Shown one piece after another: positions 9,037-15,111 of a stretch of 18,044 nucleotides of DNA. The stretch comes from M3007 sp964392655. GTDB lineage: Bacteria > Bacteroidota > Bacteroidia > Chitinophagales > Saprospiraceae. Made by a program: the position numbers and the translations under genes. The stretch is taken from assembly GCA_964392655.1 (NCBI GenBank), contig CAYMQY010000072.1, forward strand, positions 1 through 18,044, written 5' to 3'. The notes below the pieces were generated by a model that was not told the origin of the DNA, made no database searches, and saw only the letters and a list, made by a program, of their open reading frames with translations. Every line of letters starts with the position of its first letter. Positions within the stretch are counted from its first letter, which is position 1.

Positions 9037-10200
9037 TTAAAAGGCGCGAACCGGGCGCACACGGCAGTTGCTGGTCTTGACTTTTTGATTTTGGGTGCCA
9101 CTGCCGAAGTTGATGAACCAGGCATCATCGGAGTCATTGAGTACACTGGTTGAACTGTAGTAATCGGAAGAGTCATTCATGGAGATGACAAAATTTCCGA
9201 TGTTCTGCAGCCGTAAATTCTGATACATCAATTCAAGTTCGTCCAGAGAGGGCAAAAACCAGTCGCTGTAGCCATCCGTTGTCACCAACTCATGGCAGAC
9301 ATAAGCGGCCCGAAAATCTTCCTTGTCCTGTGCCTGGAGCATCATGGTGAGGGTATTTTCCAGCCCTGTTCCGACTTCGGTGCCGCCTGCTTCGCTGGCT
9401 GTACCCGCATTGGACGATGCCCAGTACCAAGTGCTACCGGCTCCCATGGAAGGGGACACCGTCACATCGTCCGGTGCTGCTACCAGGCCGTGCTGTCCCG
9501 TTTCGTCCACATAAAACACGTAACCGCCTTCGTGGAAAGAGCCGAGTGCAATGGGTGACACGTTGAGCGATGCAATTTGCTGCCAGGCCGCGGCTGTACC
9601 GTTGCGAAAGTAAAAGCCGGGGTCATTGTCGGTTTGGAACACAAGCAGTCCGTCGGCCGGGCTTGCAATGGCATTGCGTTGCGCCTGCGTCATGCGCGGA
9701 ATCAACACGCCTTTTTCTGTGGATTCCACAGCAAGCAAAGCGCTGGTCGTATCCGGACGGGCAGTGCCCACGCCCATCGGACCGGCTGAAGGCAGGATGT
9801 TATTTTGTCCCTGAAGCGACAACACGAATGGCGCCGAAGTCAGCAAGGGGCGGGGTTGCAACTCCGGACCCGAACTCATGCTGATGCCAAGGTAGTACGC
9901 CTGATCGAACGGCGCATCCAGGGGTTGTGATCCGGTACCCAGCAGCACGTTGTACACCCCGCCGGTGATTTCCACATCGGTGAAGGAATCTTCCCATACC
10001 TTGTCGGAAGCATTGGTACTGGTGGGGTCTTTCCAGAGTTTGAACTTCAGGGTGTAGGTACCGTCGTCCACGGCTTTGCCGTCGTTTTTACGCAGTACGC
10101 CCTGTACGGACAGAACGGCCGTTTGGGCATGGAGCGCCGAAACGAAAACGGAAAAGAACAGCGCGAACACGGAGGTTCGGAAAGCGATTGTATTTTTCAT
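9037..10200 (-). CDS. Secreted DUF1566/Lcl_C-domain protein, paralog 2 of 3
   Basis: 387 residues from the ATG at 10200, chosen because it begins a clean signal peptide (MKNTIAFRTSVFALFFSVFVSALHAQ). An in-frame TTG twelve bases upstream is less likely. The layout matches its neighbours: N-terminal domain with AVLSVQGVLRKNDGKAV, LKFKLWKD, GGVYNVLLG, YYLGIS and QPRPLLTSAP; linker with MGVGTARPD and TEKGVLIPRMTQAQR; C-terminal lectin-like domain with EGGYVFYVDETGQHGLVAA, YSDWFLPSLDELELMYQNL, DYYSSTSVLNDSDDAW and terminal RVRPVRAF. The second position of the usual YWSS motif is Tyr instead of Trp (YYSS). Spacers are 65 bp upstream and 45 bp downstream, with no promoter-like box, so it is likely co-transcribed with both neighbours. 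Confidence 0.88.
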   Translation of the reverse strand: MKNTIAFRTSVFALFFSVFVSALHAQTAVLSVQGVLRKNDGKAVDDGTYTLKFKLWKDPTSTNASDKVWEDSFTDVEITGGVYNVLLGTGSQPLDAPFDQAYYLGISMSSGPELQPRPLLTSAPFVLSLQGQNNILPSAGPMGVGTARPDTTSALLAVESTEKGVLIPRMTQAQRNAIASPADGLLVFQTDNDPGFYFRNGTAAAWQQIASLNVSPIALGSFHEGGYVFYVDETGQHGLVAAPDDVTVSPSMGAGSTWYWASSNAGTASEAGGTEVGTGLENTLTMMLQAQDKEDFRAAYVCHELVTTDGYSDWFLPSLDELELMYQNLRLQNIGNFVISMNDSSDYYSSTSVLNDSDDAWFINFGSGTQNQKVKTSNCRVRPVRAF

Positions 10201-10226
10201 CGGAGGAAACAATGGTTCGATTGAAA

Positions 10227-10273
10227 GCGATGTAAACCTGCCGGGTTTTGAAAATCCGGCAGGTTTACGTCGC
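10227..10273. repeat. Long hairpin between lectin-fold paralogs 1 and 2
   Basis: Arms 10227-10244 and 10256-10273 are complementary over 18 positions with one exception (position 10231 against 10269). The central 13 bp (10232-10244, GTAAACCTGCCGG) are perfect, and the loop is 11 bases. It starts four bases past the stop of the upstream gene. On the transcribed strand no U run follows, so it is a poor intrinsic terminator. It may instead stabilise the upstream message, attenuate, or form a cruciform in DNA. Confidence 0.85.
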
Positions 10274-10277
10274 TAAA

Positions 10278-11426
10278 TTAAAAAGCCCGGATAACCCGTA
10301 TCTGATGTGCCGTGGTTTTGGCGCCCGCCACAGGCGTAGTGGCGGCTGTGCCGGTGAATTGCATACGCCAGGCGGTTGTGCCATCTATCTCGGAAGAACT
10401 CCAGTAATAGGCGTTGGCACTGAAGCCCCCCAAACCTGCCACGTGCAGGTTTTTGTGCATGAGTTCCAGTTCATCTTTGGAAGGCAGGTACCAGTCGCTG
10501 TATCCGTTGATGATCAGATCGTCGGCGCGTTCGGCAGCCAGATCGGCAACCCCGCCGCCGCCAATGGCCGCGCAGGGATCGCGCACGATGGAGGTGGTAT
10601 TGGCTTGTCCACTGCCGACTGCAGTACCTCTTGCTGGTGCTACGTTTACTCCAGAGCAGCCCCAGGCGCTCGTTACACCATCAAATCCCGGGTTGACGCT
10701 GGGTGATGCGATCAGCCCGTTCACCCCTGAAGGCTCCAGATAAAAAATAATACCTCCCTGATAGGTGTCGCCGATTTGGTGCGATGTAATGGCGGTGAAT
10801 TCTTTTACCGACTTCCAGGCAGATCCCGAGTAGTAGTAAAAACCGGAAATGTCGTCGGTTTGAAAAATCAGCAGCCCGGTTGACGGGCTGGCAATAGCAT
10901 CCCGCTGGGCTTTGGTCATGCGGGGGAATAACACGCCTTTTGTTGTGGATGACACCTCCATCTGTGCGCCGGCATTGGGTGTAATGGTACCTACGCCAAC
11001 GCTTCCGCTCGAAGGGAAAATATTGCTGCTGCCCAGCAGCGACAGTGCGTACGGGGCCGAGGCCAGACGGGGGCGTGGGATGAACTCATCCCCGCTGCCT
11101 GTTCCAAGGCTCACACCGAGGAAGTACGGTTTGTCGAAAGGTGGGTTCAGCACAGTAGCGCCATCACCCAGCACCACCTCATACAGACCGCCGAGAATGG
11201 ACACATTGGTTTTGGTTTCCTGCCAAACAGCTGTGCCGCCGGTTTCAGCGTCCCAAAGTTTGAAGGTAAGGGTGTAGTTGTTGCCGTCGGCTACGGTGCT
11301 TCCGTCGGAGTTTTTCAGCACACCCTGCACGGAAAGTGTAGCGTTTTGGCCACTCAACGCTAGTGTATGACAAATCAGAATTGCCGCGATCAGTGCGAAA
11401 GTTTTATTGACAAAGGGTAACTTCAT
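10278..11426 (-). CDS. Secreted DUF1566/Lcl_C-domain protein, paralog 1 of 3 (first of the unit)
   Basis: 382 residues from the ATG at 11426, which starts a signal peptide (MKLPFVNKTFALIAAILICH, then TLALSGQ). A GTG 51 bases upstream would add a charged leader overlapping the promoter, so it is rejected. Domains: N-terminal ATLSVQGVLKNSDGSTV, LTFKLWDAE, GGLYEVVLGDG, YFLGVSLG, PRPRLASAPY; linker with VGVGTITPNAGAQMEV and TTKGVLFPRMTKAQR; C-terminal lectin-like domain with GGIIFYLEPSGVNGLIA, YSDWYLPSKDELELMHKNL, YYWSSSEIDGTTAW and terminal IRVIRAF. The end differs strongly from its paralogs (TAATTPVAGAKTTAHQ) and lacks the first Arg of RVR. A promoter lies just upstream, so this gene probably leads a four-gene unit ending with the giant secreted protein. 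Confidence 0.88.
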   Translation of the reverse strand: MKLPFVNKTFALIAAILICHTLALSGQNATLSVQGVLKNSDGSTVADGNNYTLTFKLWDAETGGTAVWQETKTNVSILGGLYEVVLGDGATVLNPPFDKPYFLGVSLGTGSGDEFIPRPRLASAPYALSLLGSSNIFPSSGSVGVGTITPNAGAQMEVSSTTKGVLFPRMTKAQRDAIASPSTGLLIFQTDDISGFYYYSGSAWKSVKEFTAITSHQIGDTYQGGIIFYLEPSGVNGLIASPSVNPGFDGVTSAWGCSGVNVAPARGTAVGSGQANTTSIVRDPCAAIGGGGVADLAAERADDLIINGYSDWYLPSKDELELMHKNLHVAGLGGFSANAYYWSSSEIDGTTAWRMQFTGTAATTPVAGAKTTAHQIRVIRAF

Positions 11427-11441
11427 AAATAAAATTTTTCG

Positions 11442-11474
11442 CAAATCTACGGTATTCAAATCCTGTCGCACAAT
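11442..11474 (-). promoter_or_regulatory. Bacteroidota-type promoter for the lectin-fold gene cluster
   Basis: On the minus strand, TAGATTTG (11449-11442) matches the Bacteroidota -7 consensus TAnnTTTG. ATTG (11474-11471) lies 21 bases upstream, within the usual range for the -33 TTTG element. The expected start of transcription is about 11436-11438, around ten bases before the ATG at 11426. No Shine-Dalgarno sequence is visible; the leader is AT-rich, as is common in this phylum. Confidence 0.6.
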
Positions 11475-11489
11475 CACATTTTAATGTGA
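11474..11489. promoter_or_regulatory. 16-bp palindrome abutting the -33 box (possible operator)
   Basis: TCACATTTTAATGTGA has perfect 7-bp arms (TCACATT/AATGTGA) around two bases, and its end overlaps the first base of the -33 element. The position suits a dimeric regulator controlling the downstream lectin-fold cluster. Alternatively it is a weak hairpin at the end of the paaA message, whose stop is about 32 bases upstream. The arms are inverted relative to the CRP consensus (TGTGA...TCACA). Confidence 0.45.
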
Positions 11490-11520
11490 AAAGCCGGACC
11501 GGAATTACATGCGGCGGTTA

Positions 11521-12504
11521 TTAAGCCGCTTTCATTTCCTGATCCTGCACGGCTCGCGCGGCTTTTTTCTCCGCATGCGCAAGGGCAGCCTCGCGCACCC
11601 AAGCCCCGTCCTCCCAGGCTTTGACGCGTGCATTCAAACGCTGTTTGTTGCATGGGCCGTTGCCTTTCACCACATTCCAGAACTCATCCCAGTCAATCGG
11701 ACCGAAATCATAGTGTCCACGCGCCTCGTTCCACTTCAGGTCGGGGTCGGGCACCGCAAGCCCCAGCACCTTGACCTGTTCTGCGATCATGTCCACGAAA
11801 CGCTGTCGGAGTTCGTCGTTGGTGAAGCGTTTGATTTTCCACTGCATACTCTGTGCGGAGTGCGTGGAATCGGCATCCGAAGGGCCGAACATCATCACGG
11901 CGGGCCAGTACCAGCGGTTGATGGCGTCCTGCGCCATATCGCGTTGTTCAGGCGAACCGTTGGCAAGCGTGAGCAAAATTTCAAAACCCTGACGCTGGTG
12001 AAAACTTTCCTCCTTGCACACACGCACCATAGCACGGGCATACGGGCCATACGAACAACGGCAAATCGGAATCTGGTTGAGAATGGCGGCCCCGTCCACC
12101 AACCAGCCAATGGCGCCGATGTCGGCCCAGGATATCGTCGGGTAGTTGAAAATGGACGAATATTTGGCCTTGCCGCTGTGCAACTCTTCCAGCATGGTGT
12201 CGCGGCTGACCCCCAGCGTTTCGGCAGCAGAATACAGGTAAAGGCCGTGGCCGGCTTCGTCCTGCACTTTGGCCAGCAGGATGGCTTTGCGTTTCAGCGA
12301 GGGCGCCCGGGTGATCCAGTTTCCTTCCGGCAACATGCCTACGATTTCACTGTGCGCGTGCTGGCCGATCTGGCGGATCAGCGTTTTGCGGTACGATTCG
12401 GGCATCCAGTCTTTCGGCTCGATGCGCACGTCGTTGTCAATTTTGGCCTGGAACTGTTCCTCCAGGGAGTATACGTTGGGTGATTTTTCTCCAGTTTGTT
12501 GCAT
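11521..12504 (-). CDS. paaA: 1,2-phenylacetyl-CoA epoxidase, catalytic subunit PaaA
   Basis: This 327-residue protein is the diiron oxygenase subunit that, with PaaBCE, converts phenylacetyl-CoA to its 1,2-epoxide in aerobic phenylacetate breakdown in the cytoplasm. The ferritin-like core shows both metal-binding ExxH motifs: E83-A-G-H86 in QDEAGHGLYLY and E166-S-F-H169 in KEESFHQRQGFE. E53 (HSEIVG) and D137 (WLVDGAA) sit where the other ligands are expected. The spacing agrees with E. coli PaaA with a constant offset of about 11 residues, as I recall the family. Length is typical (310-330). The oddity is context: paaB, paaC, paaD and paaE are absent on both sides. A box GAACTTTG (12543-12536) resembles the -7 element with one mismatch, but I find no clear -33 partner. 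Confidence 0.95.
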   Translation of the reverse strand: MQQTGEKSPNVYSLEEQFQAKIDNDVRIEPKDWMPESYRKTLIRQIGQHAHSEIVGMLPEGNWITRAPSLKRKAILLAKVQDEAGHGLYLYSAAETLGVSRDTMLEELHSGKAKYSSIFNYPTISWADIGAIGWLVDGAAILNQIPICRCSYGPYARAMVRVCKEESFHQRQGFEILLTLANGSPEQRDMAQDAINRWYWPAVMMFGPSDADSTHSAQSMQWKIKRFTNDELRQRFVDMIAEQVKVLGLAVPDPDLKWNEARGHYDFGPIDWDEFWNVVKGNGPCNKQRLNARVKAWEDGAWVREAALAHAEKKAARAVQDQEMKAA

Positions 12505-12729
12505 AACAAGGAATGTAGATTATCGTTTGGTGGCGCAAAGTTCGCACAAATTCCCGGTGTAACGGTGCTTGTGCCGATCCAGGAAATTGTCAAAAAACAA
12601 CGGCAACCCAATCTTGTTTAGCAGCGTCATTTTCTGCCTAACGCCGCCAATCGGCGCTTGCGGTCGTTTTGCGAATCAAATGCGGTAATTGAACTTTTAT
12701 GCAACCCATCATTTTTCCAACAAATCCCC

Positions 12730-12737
12730 TACCTTTG
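12730..12737 (+). promoter_or_regulatory. -7 box of bamD, almost touching its ATG
   Basis: TACCTTTG fits the Bacteroidota -7 consensus TAnnTTTG exactly and is followed by GCGC, a frequent context. No TTTG lies at the usual distance upstream. The expected transcription start coincides with the ATG at 12744, implying a leaderless or nearly leaderless message. The other 239 bases between paaA and bamD hold only a small hairpin (12642-12656, CGCCG/CGGCG). Confidence 0.5.
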
Positions 12738-12743
12738 CGCGCT

Positions 12744-13565
12744 ATGAAAAAAACGCCTGTTTTACTGATGCTGGTCGGAGTATTATTGCTGGCCGGCGCC
12801 TGTAAAAGCGAGTTCGAACGCGTACGCGTCAGCGGCGACGCCGAACTTGTACTGAAAAAAGCCTTCGAATACTACGACAAGGGCGAGTACCAGCGCTCAC
12901 AAACCCTTTTCGATCTGGTGCTGAATTCCATACGGGGAGGCAAAGACGCCGAAAAGGCCTACTTTCAGTATGCCTACACGTACTACCACCTGCGGCAGTA
13001 CGTACTCGCAGCCTACTATTTCAAAAATTTTTCGAACACATTCACCACTTCGCCGTTTCGGGAGGAAGCCGCCTATATGTCGGCCTACTCAAATTACCTG
13101 ATGTCGCCGACTTTCCGACTCGATCAGGGTAGTTCGCGGCAAGCCATTGACGAATTCCAGTTGTTTGCCAACCTGTTCCCCCAAAGCCAGCGCATGGCCG
13201 AATGCAACAAGATGATTGATGTGTTGCGGCGGAAATTAGAGCAAAAGGCCTTTGCCGAAGGGGAACTGTACTACAACCTGCGGCAATACCAGTCGTCCGT
13301 GTTGTCGTTCGATAACTTGCTGCGTGACTATCCGGAAAGCCCCGATGCCGAGCGTGTGCGTTACCTGATTGCCAAATCGGCGTTTCTACTCAGCGAAAAC
13401 AGTATTCTGGAAAAGAAATTCGACCGCTACAACGAAGCCATCACCCGCTGCGACGACTTTTTGCTAAAATATCCTTCCGGGAAATACAGTAAGGAAATCA
13501 AACAAATACGGCGCGAAGCCGAGCAAACGCTGAAAAACCTGAAAAAACAATTCAAAATCACGTAG
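12744..13565 (+). CDS. bamD: Outer membrane protein assembly factor BamD (lipoprotein)
   Basis: 273 residues from the ATG at 12744. An in-frame ATG at 12699 would put a non-signal stretch before the lipoprotein signal, so it is rejected. The signal MKKTPVLLMLVGVLLLAGAC has a lipobox LAGAC with lipidated Cys20. The rest is all helical and TPR-like: AFEYYDKGEYQRSQTLFDLVL, YFQYAYTYYHLRQYVLAAYY, then YYNLRQYQSSVLSFDNLL, typical of BamD/YfiO. The protein sits on the periplasmic face of the outer membrane and helps BamA insert beta-barrel proteins. It heads the plus-strand run. In Bacteroidota bamD is commonly followed by rpoZ, coaBC and a DUF4835 gene, as here. Its stop is followed within three bases by a 32-bp inverted repeat. 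Confidence 0.94.
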   Translation: MKKTPVLLMLVGVLLLAGACKSEFERVRVSGDAELVLKKAFEYYDKGEYQRSQTLFDLVLNSIRGGKDAEKAYFQYAYTYYHLRQYVLAAYYFKNFSNTFTTSPFREEAAYMSAYSNYLMSPTFRLDQGSSRQAIDEFQLFANLFPQSQRMAECNKMIDVLRRKLEQKAFAEGELYYNLRQYQSSVLSFDNLLRDYPESPDAERVRYLIAKSAFLLSENSILEKKFDRYNEAITRCDDFLLKYPSGKYSKEIKQIRREAEQTLKNLKKQFKIT

Positions 13566-13567
13566 TG

Positions 13568-13650
13568 GGATTCTGGTTGGAAGGTTAGAAGGTTTCTGGT
13601 TGAAGAGTATTGTACCAGCCAGAAACCTTCTAACCTTCTAACCAGAATCC
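13568..13650. repeat. 32-bp inverted repeat built of 8-bp units, bamD-rpoZ spacer
   Basis: Left arm 13568-13599 and right arm 13619-13650 are complementary at 31 of 32 positions. The exception is G13579 facing T, a G-U wobble in plus-strand RNA. The loop is 19 bases. Each arm has internal repetition (AACCTTCT units on the right arm), and a further partial copy CCTTCCAACC follows at 13649-13658. It fills most of the 105-bp spacer. A transcript would fold into a very stable hairpin that could terminate, attenuate or process between bamD and rpoZ, though no clean U run follows. It may also be a dispersed intergenic repeat. Confidence 0.9.
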
Positions 13651-13670
13651 TTCCAACCTTTACACATTTT

Positions 13671-14003
13671 ATGAGCGACATTAAAAGTAAAGCCCAGGGC
13701 CTCGACCCCAATGTTCAACCCCGCGACGTAGGCGAACTCGTCGGCAAAACCGGCAATGTGTACGAGAGTATCGTCATTGTCAGCAAACGCGCTCGCCAGA
13801 TTTCGAGCGACCTGAAGTGGGAAATCCAGCGCAAACTCGAAGAGTTTGCCGTCAGTTCGGATACCATCGAAGAAGTGCAGGAAAACAAGGAGCAAATTGA
13901 AATTTCCAAGTTTTACGAACGCCTGCCCAACACGGCCATCATTGCTTCGCACGAGTTTATGAACGACGAGATTCAGTGGCGCGTCGTAGAAGATGTGGAG
14001 TAA
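13671..14003 (+). CDS. rpoZ: DNA-directed RNA polymerase omega subunit (Bacteroidota type)
   Basis: 110 residues. The pattern GNVYESIVIVSKRARQIS, then LKWEIQRKLEEFA and ENKEQIEISKFYERLPN matches the RpoZ/Rpb6-like family of Bacteroidota, in which the conserved core is [VI]YE[SA]VVI[VI]xxRAxQI. Omega binds the beta' subunit and assists polymerase assembly. The first ~25 residues (AQGLDPNVQPRDVGELVGKT) are a typical non-conserved lead. The C-terminal HEFMNDEIQWR is also common in the phylum's homologs. It lies 105 bp after bamD and 51 bp before coaBC. With no separate promoter recognised, it is probably read through from bamD or starts inside the repeat-rich spacer. Confidence 0.9.
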   Translation: MSDIKSKAQGLDPNVQPRDVGELVGKTGNVYESIVIVSKRARQISSDLKWEIQRKLEEFAVSSDTIEEVQENKEQIEISKFYERLPNTAIIASHEFMNDEIQWRVVEDVE

Positions 14004-14054
14004 AAGGGGCACCTTGACACCGCCGTTTCGATACCGCCCAGTCCCTATGCACGC

Positions 14055-15057
14055 ATGAAAAAAATCATTCTCGGCATTAGCGGATCCATTGCCGCCTACA
14101 AATCGGCGCTGCTCACTCGCTTGTTGGTCAAAACCGGTGCAGATGTGCGGGTACTGATGACTGAATCGGCTACTACATTCATTTCGCCGCTTACGTTGTC
14201 CACCTTGTCCAGACACCCGGTCGTAACCGATGTGCAGAGCGGCGAGGCCTGGAACAACCATGTCGAACTGGGCCTGTGGGCCGATGCGTTTGTTGTCGCA
14301 CCGGCTTCTGCGAATACCCTGGCCAAATTAGCGAACGGCCTTTGCGACAACATGCTGACCGCTGTGTATCTTTCAGCACGCTGTCCGGTTTTTGTCGCTC
14401 CGGCCATGGATGTGGATATGTGGCGCCACCCGGCCACGCAAGCCAATATCGAACGCCTGCGCGCGCACGGAGTACGCATTATTCCGGTAGAGCACGGCGA
14501 ACTGGCGAGCGGCCTTGTGGGCGACGGACGAATGGCNNNNNNNNNNNNNNNNNNNNNNNNNNNNNNNNNNNNNNNNNNNNNNNNNNNNNNNNNNNNNNNN
14601 NNNNNNNNNNNNNNNNNNNNNNNNNNNNNNNNNNNNGGTTTTCCCGAATGCCGACATCACGGTTCACGCAGCCGCAGTGGCAGATTATCGCCCGAAAGCA
14701 TACTCGGTTTCAAAAATCAAAAAGAAGGACGAGGACATGCACATTGACCTTGCAAAAACCGTTGATATCGCTGCTACGTTGGGTAAAACAAAACGCCCAA
14801 ACCAGATTGTGGTCGGGTTTGCGCTCGAAACCAATGACGAAGAGTCACACGCCGTGGCCAAATTGAAAAAGAAAAATCTGGATTTTATCGTGCTCAATTC
14901 GCTTCAGGATTCCGGGGCCGGATTCGGGCACGATACGAATAAAATAGCCATCTTGCGGCCCGACGGCAGCAAGACGACATTCAGCCTGAAACCCAAAAAG
15001 GCCGTAGCGGAAGACATTGTGGCAGAAATTTTGCGACTGGCCAACCCGGGCGCATGA
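14055..15057 (+). CDS. coaBC: Bifunctional CoaBC (phosphopantothenoylcysteine synthetase/decarboxylase), broken by an assembly gap
   Basis: CoaB joins cysteine to 4'-phosphopantothenate using CTP; CoaC decarboxylates the product with FMN, both in CoA synthesis. The N-terminal flavoprotein half is intact: GISGSIAAYKS, catalytic His69 (NNHVELG), PASANT (83-88), PAMDVDMW (116-123), GELASGLVGDGRM (148-160). A 100-N gap follows. The C-terminal half resumes at VFPNADITVHAAAVADYRP with the KIKKK segment that holds the CoaB lysine, then VVGFALETN and a normal end. About 480 and 420 bases flank the gap; against a usual ~400-residue protein, about 100 residues (~300 bases, including the start of CoaB) are missing. 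The frames differ across the gap as drawn, which the wrong gap size explains. Asp119 and Ser152 stand where E. coli has Asn125 and Cys158, probably a lineage trait. Confidence 0.93.
14537..14636. other. Assembly gap (100 N, nominal size) within coaBC
   Basis: Exactly 100 Ns. The coding bases outside it (482 before, 421 after) sum to a multiple of three, so the true gap should be divisible by three. Alignment in memory to E. coli Dfp from the GRM motif to AAVADYR suggests roughly 295-300 bases are missing. Confidence 0.95.
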
Positions 15058-15111
15058 AATCGCGCCATCATTTCCAAACCACGGCGAACCTGTTCATTCA
15101 ATTGTAATGCT

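Noticed and set aside
10227..10273. Intrinsic terminator between paralogs 1 and 2
   Set aside because: The stem is strong, but the transcribed strand shows no U run after it; only GCTTTCAAT follows.
7906..11426. DGR template repeat or reverse transcriptase within the window
   Set aside because: No frame resembles a reverse transcriptase, and no second near-identical copy of any of the three 3' ends is present.
11427..11477. GTG start for the first lectin-fold paralog
   Set aside because: The added residues are charged, span the promoter box, and precede a clean signal peptide beginning at the ATG at 11426.
11474..11489. CRP/FNR binding site
   Set aside because: The arms are TCACA...TGTGA, inverted relative to the TGTGA...TCACA consensus, and the spacing is different.
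11509..12483. 324-residue open frame on the plus strand opposite paaA
   Set aside because: The minus strand encodes an unmistakable PaaA with all metal ligands. The opposite frame is an open shadow favoured by GC-rich codons and shows no domain or signal.
12699..12743. Upstream in-frame ATG for bamD
   Set aside because: It would place fifteen residues ahead of a perfect lipoprotein signal and overlaps the -7 promoter box.
13568..13658. CRISPR array or insertion-sequence ends
   Set aside because: The repeats are contiguous short units without spacers, and there is no transposase or target-site duplication.
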